Origin: Anisodus tanguticus
Taxonomy: Eukaryota > Streptophyta > Magnoliopsida > Solanales > Solanaceae
NCBI GenBank assembly: GCA_034509755.1
Contig: CM067559.1
Span: 36,818,032 to 36,882,031, forward strand
Reading direction: 5' to 3'
DNA: 64,000 nt
Shown here: piece by piece, positions 21,955-33,212 of the stretch
Layout: every line of letters begins with the position of its first letter
Position numbering within the stretch: the first letter of the stretch is position 1
Made by a program: the position numbers and the translations under genes
The notes under the pieces: generated by a model
Told to the model about the DNA's origin: nothing
Database searches by the model: none
The model's input: the letters and a program-made list of their open reading frames with translations, nothing else

Positions 21955-23855
21955 ATGGTGAGTCTAATTTCAATACCTTTTTATTTTCTTGCAATTTTTA
22001 CCTCAGATTTTAGTTTAATTTTACTGTTGATTTCTTATCGTTATGTAATTCTTGATGTGTGTGTGTTTTAGTAGAAAGGTTTTTTAAATGGGTTTAGTTT
22101 TTTATCTGTGATTGATCTGATTAGATAATCTCATATGGGTATTAGCTAAAAAAGTGATCTTTATGGAATTTTTGTGTTAAATTCTTCTGAGCTGTGTGTG
22201 TGTCTATTTTAGTAGAAAGATTTTGTAACTGATGAGATAATCTATATGGGTGTTGGCTAAAGAAGTGATATTTATGGAAATTTCACTGTTGAATTCTTCT
22301 TGTTTTGTTTTTACTTGGTGTGTGTGTGTTTCAGTAGAAAGACTTTTTTGTAATGGGTTTAGTTTTTGATTTGTGATTGATATCATGAGATAATCTATAT
22401 GGGTGTTGGCTAAAGAAGTGATCTTTATGGATATTTTACTGTCGATTTCTTCTTGTTTTGCTTTGTTTTCTTGGTGTGTGTGTGTGTGTGTGTGTGTTTT
22501 AGTAGAAAGATTTTGTAAATGGGTTTAGTTTTTTATATGTTATTGATCTGAATAGACAATCTATGTGGGTGTTGGATAAAAAAGTGATCGTAAAGGAAAT
22601 TTCACTGTTGATTTCTCCCTGTTTTGTTTTTCTCCCTGAATAGACAATCTATTGTAAGACTATATGAATAAGAATGGACCCGGATTAACTCAATTAGACA
22701 TCAAAGATCATTGCTTTTTGTTGGTGCGGTTGTTGTTGTCGTCGTGTAGCTGATGATAATTGGCATATGTTTCTGGAGGATTAATCTTCTATTACCAAGC
22801 TTTGATAGAGATATACTGTCTAAATCATTGGGCCCAAGTGTCACTTGTTTGCTTTAAGAGCTCGTTTAGGACAGTCTAAAGCTTTGTTATGACAAGGATA
22901 AAATTCCGTTGCTGCAGACTGATGCAGCGACATCAATTTCCGTGAATGAAACCTAGTTAGTAGATGTTTAGTGTTATTGCTTGTGTGTTTCTTAATTGAT
23001 CAACAGAGAACAATGGAGATTTGTTATGATGGTCTCTTTTGATTGAATACCATGAGAAGTATTGAACCATTTTACTTCAAAATCTTGTGATTGATTTAAC
23101 GTTTTAACAATTTCTAACACAATCAGAGGATTTTGGTTATTGTATAGGCTAATGCAGCATCTGGGATGGCTGTGCATGACGACTGCAAGTTAAGGTTCTT
23201 GGAGCTGAAAGCAAAAAGAAGTCACCGCTTCATTGTTTTTAAGATAGAGGAGAAACAAAAGCAGGTTGTGGTTGAGAAGGTTGGTGAGCCAACTGAAAGT
23301 TACGAGGATTTCGCTGCGAATCTTCCTGAAAACGAATGTAGATATGCTGTCTATGATTTTGATTTCGTCACTGCAGAGAACTGCCAGAAAAGCAGGATCT
23401 TTTTCATTGCATGGTATTCTTAATATTCATAAGCATTTTAAATGAAATTATTTTTCTTTTGTGGTAACCTTGGTGTCCGGGCAGCTTGCGCGCACCTTGA
23501 CTAATTCTATGGGACACCTGCTACCTCTCACCAACAGTAGGTATCAGATAAATCTGTCCACCAAGGCTTAGACAGATAGGAAGAAATCACCTAGTGTTTT
23601 TTGTCTTCGTTGGGATTTGAATCTGAGACCTCACCGTTGAGTGCATTTTAAACGAAATTGTTATATTTCTTTTGTCTCAATGTGTTATTTTTTCCCTCTT
23701 CAAGGTCCCCTGACACAGCAAGGGTGAGAAGCAAGATGATCTATGCCAGTACAAAGGAAAGATTCAAGAGAGAACTTGACGGAATTCAGGTTGAGTTGCA
23801 AGCAACTGACCCAACTGAAATGGGACTTGATGTTATTAAGAGCCGCGCCAACTGA
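21955..23855 (+). CDS. ADF: Actin-depolymerizing factor (ADF/cofilin), 3 exons, 139 aa
   Basis: Exons are 21955-21957 (ATG only), 23148-23413 and 23705-23855; both introns are GT...AG. Together they give 140 codons including TGA, the standard plant ADF length. The protein begins [20 protein letters not shown]; Ser6 is the position phosphorylated by calcium-dependent kinases in plant ADFs. The ADF-homology domain fills the rest: [38 protein letters not shown], then exon 3 with [20 protein letters not shown], the long actin-binding helix. It ends [15 protein letters not shown]. ADFs bind ADP-actin and sever or depolymerise filaments in the cytoplasm. An intron directly after the ATG is typical of plant ADF genes and often affects expression. 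The coding sequence looks intact. Which ADF paralogue it is cannot be settled here. Confidence 0.95.
22050..22650 (+). repeat. Tandem repeats in ADF intron 1
   Basis: At least four copies of a roughly 120-140 bp unit, each with GTGTGTGT, then TTTTAGTAGAAAG(A/G)TTTT, a GATAATCTATATGGGTGTTGGCTAAAG-like part, AGTGATCTTTATGG and TTCTTCTTGTTTTG. Units start near 22055, 22195, 22317 and 22470. A (GT)n tract of about 12 repeats lies near 22473-22498. Confidence 0.8.
23462..23642 (-). mobile_element. 5'-truncated tRNA-derived SINE (TS-like) in ADF intron 2
   Basis: Contains the Solanaceae SINE phrases GGTGTCCGGGCAGCTTGCGC, CCACCAAGGCTTAGACAGAT and GAAGAAATCACCTAGTG. On the minus strand, GAGGTCTCAGATTCAAATCCC supplies the box B region; the upstream box A part is missing. 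Similar flanks GCATTTTAAATGAAATT... (23433-23461) and GCATTTTAAACGAAATT... (23643-23674) form a long imperfect target duplication. It lies wholly within the intron and leaves both splice sites untouched. Confidence 0.88.
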
Positions 23856-24830
23856 CATCGATTGATAGGTATCAGATGGACCTTATAAGTGAGAACTCCA
23901 AATGCAAATCATCTTTTTTACTTGAGGAAATATTTATAGTGTGACAGATACTTGGCCGGAGATTATTTCGGTTGCCAAGTGCTACAGTATATGTACTTTT
24001 TAATGAATAAGTTTTATGGTGTTTGGTATATGATGCAATTTGTTACTTCAGAATTTGTTCCTTCTGAGTGTTCCACTGGTGGCATGATTCTACAAGCTAA
24101 TATGTTATCCATTTCTGAGATGGATAGGATACAATTTTAGATTGATTTTTCAAAATCTGATTTTGACAGTTTACCCTGTGATTCTTGTTTTGGAATGGAT
24201 ACAAGCAAGCTGATTGCTGTTCTAATTGGCAGTTCTTGATTTAATTGAAGTTTAGAAGTTGTCAAGAGAAGCTGTGAGAATTTTTGACTCAAAGAATTGA
24301 TCTTATTTCTTAGCACAATGATAGAAGAGGAGTGCTCCTAGAGTATTTTGACACGTGGAATTCATCCCATCAAAGGTTGGAACTTTGTCAAAGTCAAGGG
24401 CAAGTACAAGAGTATGAATGATTTCAAAATATAACGAATGATAAAACTTGGTATAACTTAAAGGAATGACTATGTATGTGTGATAGGAGGGTACGGTTAA
24501 GCATGTCTCTTTCGCTCTGTGGTCTTGTGTAAAGTATTTCCGTTCATCTATTCTTTTTTTTATCTTTACTCAAAGTAAGTAAAATAAATGATTCTAATAT
24601 ATAACCAATGATAAAATTTGCATAATAGATGAATAAATTGGAACATATTCTCGAACTCATATAATGTGTAAGTTAATTAATATCTTACATATCCTGTTTA
24701 TCTAGATAGTGTCAAATAAAATAGAGTGAAGGGGAAAAAGTTTATTTTCTAAAATCACTCGTCATTGTTAACACTAAACTAGTCTCCTCCAAACAACCTG
24801 CTTTTAATGAACGAAAAAAATAGAAAGGCT
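23856..24830 (+). other. ADF 3' UTR and intergenic spacer
   Basis: The first about 300 bp after the stop codon probably contain the 3' UTR (AATGAATAAGTTTTATGG near 24002 is a poly(A)-signal-like stretch). The rest has no recognisable feature. Confidence 0.45.
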
Positions 24831-25429
24831 TAGACCTGTCCAAAGGTCGGGTCGGGCCGGGTCGGGTGACTTTTTTTTTCCTGTTTGCCCGACCCTGACC
24901 TTATTTTTTTTTTAAATTCTGGCCTTGTCCCGTCGGAATTTTTTGGCTGGCCAGGGTCGGGTCGGGTCGGGTTTTTTGGCTAGCCAGGGATGTTTGACCG
25001 GCCCTATCTCGAAAAAATAAACAAAATAAAAAAAAACGGGTAAAACGGGTAAAACGGACATTCGAGCGCAAAGTTATGACCATTTAAAGTTTCACCAATT
25101 TACTACTTTCTCTCCCTACATTATGCTTCCGTGATATTAACAGAACGACTAATAATATAAATATATAATTAATATTCAGCTACCGTTTTTATCTTATTTT
25201 ATATTGAGCTCAATGTAGATTAGAGCAAAACATATATTATAAAAACATGAATTATATCACTTATTAATGACAAAAATATATATAAGTACAAAATAAATAT
25301 TAATGAATGAAAAATAATATTAAAAAATATGCGGGTCGGGGTCGGGTCGGCCCGGGCCGGGTCAGACGGGTAAAAATATTCTGACCCTGGCCCGACCCTG
25401 ACCCTGATCGGGTCTTCAGTGGAGGTCGA
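24831..25429. mobile_element. GGTCGGG-rich non-autonomous hAT-like MITE
   Basis: Both ends are packed with GGTCGGG/CCCGACC motifs in inverted orientation: GGTCGGGTCGGGCCGGGTCG near 24846, and CGACCCTGACCCTGATCGGG reading outwards near 25393. Candidate outermost ends are TAGACCTGTC and, inverted, TCGACCTCC. No matching 8-bp target duplication was found, so the exact borders are uncertain. The middle contains an inverted copy of a segment also found at about 9330-9440. Confidence 0.6.
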
Positions 25430-25510
25430 ATTTGATCTCTTCAGCTGCCGTAGCCAAATTGAAAGAAGATGAATTATTTCATTATTAAAAATAATATATT
25501 AATATTGCAA

Positions 25511-27135
25511 CCTAGCCAAGGCTAGGGAGAGAAAGGCCCGTGACTTTGTTCACGTGAGGTGCATGAAGGATGGAGATGACAAAGTACTAGTGGAGGAAGC
25601 GCATATTAGGCGGAGGTGGCAGTCTTACTTCCATAAACTCTTGAACGAAAAAGGAGACGGAGACATTGTGCTGGGAGATCTGAAGCATTCTGGTAGGTAC
25701 CGAGATTTTGGGTATTGCAGAAGAATTAAGGTTGAGGAAGTTAAGGGTATTGTTCGCAGGATGCGCAGGGGATGAGCGACCGGGCCTGATGAGATTCCAG
25801 TTGAATTTTGAAAGAGCGCAGGCAATGCAGGTTTGGAGTGATTGACTGAGATGTTTAACGCCATTTTTAAGACGACAAGAATGACCGAATAATGGAGGTG
25901 GAGTAAAATGATTCCCTTGTACAAAAACAAAGGCGATATCCAGAGTTGCAACAATTATAGGGGTATCAAGCTGATGAGTCACACTATGAATGTTTGGGAA
26001 AAGGTTGTGGAGATGAGGGTGAAGAGAGACATATCTATTTCTGAGAACCATTTTGGATTCATGCCGGGGCGTTTGACTACTGAAGTCATTCATCTTATTA
26101 GGAGGTTGGTGGAGCAATATAGGGAGAAGAAGAAAGATTTACATATGGTTTTCATCGACCTCGAGAAGGCATACGACAAAGTACCTGGGGAGGTTCTATG
26201 GAGATGTTTGGAGGTTAGAGGTGTACCTGTGGTGTACACTAGGGCGATCAAGGATATGTATGCGGGAGCCAAGGGTACAGTCAGTAGGAGGAGACTCTGA
26301 GCACTTTCCAGTGACGATGGGGTTGCACTATGGATCAACTCTTAGCCCATTCCTATTTGCTTTGGTGATGGACGGACTAACGCGACAAATCCAATGGGAG
26401 GTACCATGGTGTATGTTATTTGCAGACGACATAGTCCTGATTGATGAGACTCACAGCGGAGTGAACGACAAGCTGGAGGTTTGGAGACAGACTCTGGAGT
26501 CTAAAAGGTTCAGGTTGAGTAGGACCAAGACAGAATATTTAGAGTGCAAGTTCAGCAACGGGAGAGACCTTGAGACAGGCGTGGAGGCGAGGCTTGGTAC
26601 TCAGGTCATTCCAAAGAAAGTAAGCTTCAAGTACCTAAGGTCCATTATCCAAGGGAATGGAGAGATTGATAACGATGTCACACATCGTATTGGGGTAGGG
26701 TGGATGAAATGAAGGCTAGCATCTGGAATCTTGTGTGACAAAAATATGCCACCAAAACTTAAGGGCGAGTACTATAGGGTGGTGGTTCGACCGACTATGT
26801 TGTATGGGGCGGAGTGTTGGCCAATCAAGACTTGTCACATACAAAAAATGAGAGTTGCGGAGATGAGGATGCTGAGATGGATGTGTGGGCATACAAGGAG
26901 AGATAGGATTAGAAACGATGATATCCGGGATAAAGTTGGAGTGGCCTCGGTGGAGGATAAGATGCGGGAAACGAGGTTGAGATGGTTCAGACATGTGCAG
27001 AGGAGAGACACGGATACCCCAGTGCGGAGGTGTGATAGGTTGGCTATGGACGGGTTCAAGAGGGGTAGAGGTAGGCCGAAGAAGTATTGGGGAGAAGTGA
27101 TTAGACGGGATATGCCGCAGGTGCAACTTACTTAG
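25511..27135 (+). pseudogene. RTE LINE reverse transcriptase (truncated, broken)
   Basis: Translated pieces follow the RTE order. A linker (HIRRRWQSYFHKLLNEKGD) is followed by [20 protein letters not shown], then the RT finger/palm segments [16 protein letters not shown] and [14 protein letters not shown] with the first catalytic aspartate. [20 protein letters not shown] follows, then the catalytic box [11 protein letters not shown] (about 26418). The C-terminal RTE domain has [28 protein letters not shown] and [15 protein letters not shown]. In-frame stops lie at 25773-25775, 25808-25810 and 25888-25890. There is a frameshift near 26290 and a further stop near 26709. It would reverse-transcribe LINE RNA at the nick, but this copy cannot, having no endonuclease and several breaks. 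Confidence 0.92.
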
Positions 27136-27611
27136 GACATGACCTTAGATAAGGGGTTGTGGAGGACACAGATTAGGGTAGTAGGTAGTCAAGCGTAGTC
27201 CTACTTACACTTACAAAATGGTAGTGTAGTGTTATTACTATAGGCTCGATTAGCCTATCACACTTATAGGCGCATTAGTGCTTATAGTTCTTGTAGTTTG
27301 ATTCATGCCACTATGTGTTCTTTAGTGTAATTTGTTTGTCTTATTTAGATGTGTTAACTATTGCTTCATGTTGTTTGAATGCACTATTATGACGTATTCG
27401 ATTTTATTAAATGTATGTTCATAATACTTTAATTTCTCGTATGAGTCTGACAATTTCTCTTGCTTTGCCTATGATTATGTTTTGTCTTGAGCCGAGGGTC
27501 TCCCGGAAACAGTCGCTCTACCTATCAAGGTGAAGGTAAGGTCTGTGTACACTCTACCCTCCCCAGATCCCACGTTGTGAGATTTCACTAGGTATGTTGT
27601 TGTTGTTGTAG
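25511..27611 (+). mobile_element. 5'-truncated RTE-type LINE with TTG tail
   Basis: The 2.1-kb insertion lacks the endonuclease domain and begins inside the reverse-transcriptase protein. It ends in the RTE 3' UTR (GAGCCGAGGGTCTCCCGGAA) and a TTGTTGTTG tail. ATATTGCAA before the element and GTATTGCAA after it (25502-25510 and 27611-27619) form an 8-9 bp target duplication. Confidence 0.92.
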
Positions 27612-27935
27612 TATTGCAATCTAAATTTTAATTGTTTTTTTAAAGGAGGGAGAATAAAATTAAGAAAAAAATAATAATCTGATCTCTAACCCAAAATCCT
27701 CTCTTACCTCCACCAAGAAAACGCTTACACAGATTCTCTAATATCTGGTGCGTGTATTCCTTTCTTAAATTCCTTTGATGCCTAATTATTATACTCCTTC
27801 ATTCTGCCAATGGCGTACTCGAATTTTTTCATAATTGAAGTAAAATTTTAAAATAATGAATGTTTTCTAAAAATTACAACTAGAAAGAAGATAAGGAAAA
27901 CTTATTGTGAAAATATCATTATGTAGCAGTATCTG
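27612..27935. other. Short spacer, nothing recognised
   Basis: AT-rich DNA between the LINE tail and the GGATCC-rich MITE. Confidence 0.5.
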
Positions 27936-28293
27936 TAGAGATGAAAGTGGATCCTGGACCCGGTGGATCCAGATCCGTTTTATAAGATATGGATGTTTAA
28001 AATTTGGACCCGACGGATCCGGATTGGACCCGGATCCGTTTCTGACGGATCAGATCTGGATCTTGTATTTGAGATTCGTATCCGGTCCAGATCCGACCCG
28101 TAGATCTATTTTTTATTAAATATATTCATAACCCAGAATATAATTTTATAAGTATTTTCTTAAAATTGCTAAGCACATCCTTGCAAGTTTAATTCTCAAA
28201 AAAGTTTAATTTATCCCCGCGTTAACTCAAAAACCAAAAAATAAAGAGGTAACTTCGATAATAAAATCAATGTTATATTAGTGAATGACTAAC

Positions 28294-28500
28294 TGTTAGA
28301 TGATATTAATCTCCCTTGGGGAGTCTTTCATTAATATCAAGGTATATATAGAGTACAATATTTCATCCCTTATACAATAGGAATCCTAAGCCTATACAAA
28401 AGAGGAATCATAGTCTTACCATAATTATATTTACACAATATATAGAAATATTCTAATAATGGGTAGGAAATATATTGTTTCCTATATTTACACGTTTACA
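28294..28500 (-). repeat. 3' LTR of copia element 3
   Basis: 207 bp, TGTTAGATGATATTAATCTC...CACGTTTACA on the plus strand; pairs with 33007-33212. Confidence 0.93.
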
Positions 28501-28509
28501 CACCCCCTC

Positions 28510-31500
28510 AGTCGGAGCGGGAGGAGGCCGGACGCTGAGACTGGATCTGAAGTCAAGAAATAACTGTCTGGGAAGTCCTTTGGTAAATATGTTTGCATAC
28601 TAATAGGATGATGGAACATGTAACACTCTGACATGGCCTAATGCAACTTTCTCACGAACGAATTGTAGGTCTATCTCAATATGCTTGGTTCACTGATGTT
28701 GAACCGAATTATGAGAAAGATAGATGGCAGAGATGTTATCACAATACACAATAGATGCCTGACGCAAAGGACACTGAAATTCTAACAGTAAATTTCTTAG
28801 CCAACAAATCTCAGCTACTACATTTGCAACGCTTCTGTACTCAGCCTCGGCACTGGAGCGAGATAGGGTAGCCTGTCGCTTGGCAGACCAAGAAATCAGA
28901 TTATCCCCTAAGAAAACACAAAAGTCGGAGGTGGAGCATCGCGTGTCCGGACACCCTGCCTAATCTGCATCCATATATGAAAGCAATCTGTCTGGTGCAG
29001 AGGGATATAGGTGCAAATCATAATCAAGAGTGCCATTAATGTATCGAATGATACGCTTAAGAGTAGTGAAACGAGACTCCCTGGGGCATGCATGAATAAG
29101 CACACCTGCTGAACAGCATAAGCTATGTCTGGCCTGGTGAATGTGAGATACCGAAGTGCACCGCAAGGCTCCTATACGAGTAGGATCGAGCGGAGCACCA
29201 TCCATAGCACCGAGCTTAGATTTGGAATCAAAGCGGAGTAGACACCTCTTTGCGGTTCGCCATCTTAGCCATGTACACAATCTCTTCTGCATACTTACGC
29301 TGACACAAGAACATATGATTGGCAGACCTGGTCACTGATATCCCCAAAAAGTAACTCAGCTTCCCCAAATCGGTCATTGCAAATTCGGACTTGAGCAAGA
29401 CAATAATCTCATTTTTCAATCCGTCGGAGGAGCGCAAGTAAGAACAATATCATCCACGTAAAGTAATAAGTAAGCAGTGCTACTACCTCGATGAAAAATG
29501 AAAAGTGATGTATCACTCTTGTTGCATACAAACCCAATCTGCAAGATATACATCGCAAAGCGATCATACCACGCACGGGGGGCCTGCTTCAGGCCATATA
29601 GTGACTTACGGAGATGGCACACATAGTGAGGAACTGCTGGATGGGTGAACCCTGGTGGCTGATGCATATAGATTGTGTCTCTCAGATCCCCATGTAAGAA
29701 TGCATTCTTCACATCAAGCTGATGGATCGGCCAGTGTTTGCCCATGGCTATGCTCAAAACTGTGCGGATGTTAGCCGGTTTGACAACCGGGCTGAAAGTC
29801 CTACCACAATCAATGCCCTCCTGCTGATTTGTGCCATTAACCACAAGACGGGCCTTATACCTCTCAAGATCCCCATTGTCTCTGAACTTGTGACGAAATA
29901 GCCACATACAACGAATGATATTCACCCCCTCAGGTTTAGGTACTAGATCCCACGTGTGTTGTTTAGTTAAAGCATTGAATTCCACATACATAGCCGCATT
30001 CCAATTAGGGTCTTGTTTGGCCAATTTTGGATTCTTTGGAAGTGGAGAGATGGTTTGGGCAGACAAGTTGAAATGGACTTTGGGTTTAAAGATTCCATGC
30101 TTTGAACGAGTTTCCATTGGATGGATAGGGACAGTGGGTGGCGGAGTGGTGTCTGAGACGGGGGGTAAAGTCGGATAAGGAGAAGGTGGGGGCGAAGCCA
30201 TCGGAGGCGCCGCGGCTCTTGGATCGAGAGTCGCGGTGCTAGAAGGTTGACAGGCTTCTCTGAAGTTTGGGCGCCGCGGCGCCTCAGCATAGGGCCGCGA
30301 CGCTGTCGACGGTGTTTCAAAAGATTGCTCTCTCGGAAATCGGGGCGCGCGCGCTCCCCTCGAGGCCGCGGCTCTGACGACGAACCAGAGGATGTGCGTT
30401 GTTCGATTATGAGGGGAGAGATGGCAGACTCGTCAAGAAATGAGTAGTCCTGTTTTTGGAATTTTGGAAGATTCGAAAACGGGAATGTGGTCTCGTCGAA
30501 TGTGACGTGACGAGATATGTGGATTTGACGAGTCGATAAGTCATAGCATAGATAGCCCCTATGGTTCGGCGGGAATCCAAGAAAGACACATGGAGTGGAC
30601 CTAGGAGCAAGCTTGTGAGGGGCGGTGGAGCTAAGGTTGGGATAGCACAGACAACCAAAAATTCGTAGATGATCATAAGAGGGGATTCTATGGTAGAGGA
30701 TTTCGGTAGGGGTCATATTGTGAAGAGTGCTAGTAGGGAGAATATTTAGAGTGTATTCTAACATTTTAGCAGCATAGACCCAGAAGGGTGGAAGGAGGGA
30801 GGCATGAATCAATAGGGTGCGAATCATATTGTTAATGGTGCGGATGATTCTTTCAGCTTTACCGTTTTGTGGTGAGGTGTGAGGGCAGGAGAAGCGAAAG
30901 ACCATGCCATTATTGGTACAAAAGCGATGAAATATAGAGTTATTGAATTCATGACCATTATCGCACTGAAATGATTTTATGCCTTTTCCAAATTGTGTTT
31001 GAATGAACTTGCGAAACTCAAGAAATTTGACAAACACTTCCGATTTAAATTTAAGAGGGTATAACCAAACGTAGTGTGAAAAATCATCAAGCAACACAAG
31101 ATAGTATTTATGACCGAGAGAACTAGAGATAGGAGATGTCCATAAATCGGCATGTATGATATCAAAAGGAGCAAATGTAACACTAGTAGATGATTTAAAC
31201 GGAAGATGAATATGTTTACCGAAAGAGCAAGAAACACAATTTTGGGCAAGTTTCCATTACAAGCAATGAAATTGTTACTCTAAGAAAATTAAAAACTGGG
31301 ACTCCTGGATGACCAAGCCTATTATGCCAAGTTGAAGAAGAAACAACCGCTAGAGTGACGGGAGAGCAAGATCTGGCAGCGGAGGTGGAAGTGAATGGAT
31401 AGAGATCCCCCGTGCTATTACATCTCGTAAGAGGTGTCCCCGTATGAAGATCCTTCACAGTAAAACCAAAAGGGTCGAAATCCACAGAGAAAAAATTATT

Positions 31501-31870
31501 ACGAGTAAATTGGCGGACATATATGAGGTTCTTAATCATGTGTGGGGCATATATGGTGTTTTTGAGGGAGAATGGTGGATGATGAGGTTGTGTGTATGAG
31601 GTACCATAACCCTTAACTGGAATGCGTTGTCCACTACCAACTGTAACATATTGAGGATGCTTTAAACGAAACAGTTTAGGAATAGTACCTGCAGACCGGG
31701 GTGACGTGAGATGTGGCACCTGAGTCCATGTACCAAGTATTGTCAGGTTGTTGCATAGAGAGGGTGCTAAACGCTTGACCCAACTCAGTGGGTGTCATGC
31801 CGGAGGAGGGCTGCGGGACCTGACCTTGCATGAAGTGGGCCTGCTGTGGGGCTGGAGCGGGGCCTAACAA
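28510..31870 (-). pseudogene. Copia element 3 protease-integrase-RT-RNase H
   Basis: Reading leftwards: the protease DNTWYMDSGATSHVT (about 31720) and GAG-pre-integrase STWHNRLGHPGVPVF (31330) come first. Integrase follows with DDFSHYVWLYPLK, CDNGHEF and SPQNGKAERIIRTINNMIRT, then GCLCYPNLSSTAPHKLAPRS. RT opens at 30201-29416 with NWNAAMYVEFNALTKQHTWD, RYKARLVVNGTNQQEGIDCG, HQLDVKNAFLHGDL and the catalytic LLLYVDDIVLT. Next come SYFLGISVTRS and the RNase H part ([54 protein letters not shown]) ending near 28510. Frames change several times and stops occur, so the polyprotein cannot be made whole. Domain order and catalytic residues are otherwise good. Confidence 0.9.
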
Positions 31871-32869
31871 ACCGGGGTAAGAATACGAATTGTATGGCTG
31901 CTGGTACTAGAATGGACTTGGCGCCGCAGCTCTGGACTGGGGCGCCGCGGCTCTGTTGGGGCACCGCGGCGCTGTAGACGAACTGCTGAGGAGCCGCGAC
32001 CCAGTTGTTCTGCGATCTCTGTTGCTGTTGCTGCTGTTGGTTCTGTTGACCGCGACCGTTGCCACGACCGCGGCCTCCTCTACCGCCGCGGCCTTTTCCA
32101 CCCTTGCCGCTGCGGCCCTGCTGCTCGTTGGGAGTTGTCCGGTGGCGTCTGATCTTGGGGTTGCGTGTCGACGGCTAACACGCCGGGCGTGCTCATCCCG
32201 CTTAGCACGACGGGTTTATTCGAGCAACAATTGTGAGCGAGCTTTGTTAAAACTCGGTAGCGGATCTGCCTGTTGAATAATGGTGGCCAAAGTATCATAT
32301 TCGCCCTTAGTAAGGCCAGAAATCATTTGTAGCACCATTTTATCGTCAATGACAGGCGTGCCGATGTTGGAGAGTTGATCCGCTAAAAGTTTAAGCTGCT
32401 TGCAGTACTCAGAGACATTGGAGAAGTTTTCAAGACGTGTTTTGTTGAACTGTTCTTCCAAATACACGGCACGAGTATGCTTGTTGTCTTGAAAAATTTC
32501 CTCCAAACGCTTCCACAAGTCAAGGGCTGTGGAGTCAGATTTCATGATAGTAAGGAGCAAATCCTGAGAGATACTACCATATATCCAGTGTTTGACGCCG
32601 GCGTCGAGACGATGCCAGATAGAATCATCAACCTCCGTAGGGCGTGGAATAGTGTCATCAATATGGTCAAGCACGTTATAGAGACATGCATGATTGCGAA
32701 AAAGTTCAATCCAGGGAGAATACTGGTTGTTTTCTTGATCAAGAATAATGAGAATATGGTTCTTGATGTTGGAAACAGTAAAGGCGGGATGAAACGGGGG
32801 TGATGACTTTATGATGGGATTTGTGGAGGTAGAGGCGTCAGAAAGTGTGGAAGAATCAGGGATAGCCAT
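31871..32869 (-). pseudogene. Copia element 3 gag
   Basis: The gag opens with ATG at 32869-32867 (MAIPDSSTLSDASTSTNPII) and stays open for 217 codons. It contains the retrotransposon gag core WIELFRNHACLYNVLDHID, SIWHRLDAGVKHWIYGSIS, LWKRLEEIFQDNKHTRAVYL and MVLQMISGLTKGEYDTLATI. After a frame change near 32200 the tail is Arg/Gly- and Gln-rich (GRGGRGGRGRGNGRGQQNQQ). A GC-rich, repetitive GCCGCGG block (31920-31985) follows. I see no CCHC knuckle in this tail, which is unusual; RGG-like repeats may replace it, or it was lost. Confidence 0.85.
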
Positions 32870-32992
32870 TTAGAGAAGAGAAGAAAGGAAGAACAAAACC
32901 CGAAAAACAAGAAGAAAATCCGGGAGGGCCGCGACGTAGGAGAGGCAGCCAGCGGCTGTGGAAGAGAAAGGTTTTTAGGGTTTTGTTTATTT

Positions 32993-33006
32993 GGCTCTTG
33001 ATACCA
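32993..33006 (-). other. Primer binding site of copia element 3
   Basis: Minus strand TGGTATCAAGAGCC directly after the 5' LTR end (...CTAACA). It is complementary to the 3' end of initiator-Met tRNA with an A insertion relative to the common TGGTATCAGAGC. Confidence 0.85.
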
Positions 33007-33212
33007 TGTTAGATGATATTAATCTCCCTTGGGGAGTCTTTCATTAATATCAATGTATATATATAGTACAATATTCATCCATTAAACAATAGGAATCCTA
33101 AGCCTATACAAAAGAGGAATCATAGTCTTACCATAATTATATTTACACAATATATGAAAATATTCTAATTATGTGTAGGGAATATATTGTTTCCTATATT
33201 TACACGTTTACA
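33007..33212 (-). repeat. 5' LTR of copia element 3
   Basis: 206 bp, pairs with 28294-28500. Confidence 0.93.

Larger units (their letters stand above)
28294..33212 (-). mobile_element. Copia element 3 (Ale/Retrofit-like, RE1-type), TSD CTAAC
   Basis: LTRs of 207 and 206 bp (28294-28500 and 33007-33212) and perfect CTAAC duplications (28289-28293 and 33213-33217) bound a 4.9-kb element. On the minus strand the 5' LTR is followed directly by TGGTATCAAGAGCC, the initiator-Met tRNA primer site (plus-strand 32993-33006). The 3' LTR is preceded by a CTGAGGGGGTG purine tract. Short LTRs and the RE1-like polyprotein suggest the Ale/Retrofit lineage. LTR divergence looks to be a few percent. Confidence 0.93.

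Noticed and set aside
27936..28293. Two separate partial GGATCC-rich elements at 27.9 and 33.5 kb
   Set aside because: The matching AGTATCTG duplications and the internal copia TSD show that they are two halves of one element.
30247..30447. 66-codon plus-strand open frame, Arg-rich
   Set aside because: Antisense to the integrase-RT linker of copia element 3; GC-rich shadow frame.
31956..32276. 106-codon plus-strand open frame
   Set aside because: Shadow of the GC-rich copia element 3 gag tail on the opposite strand.
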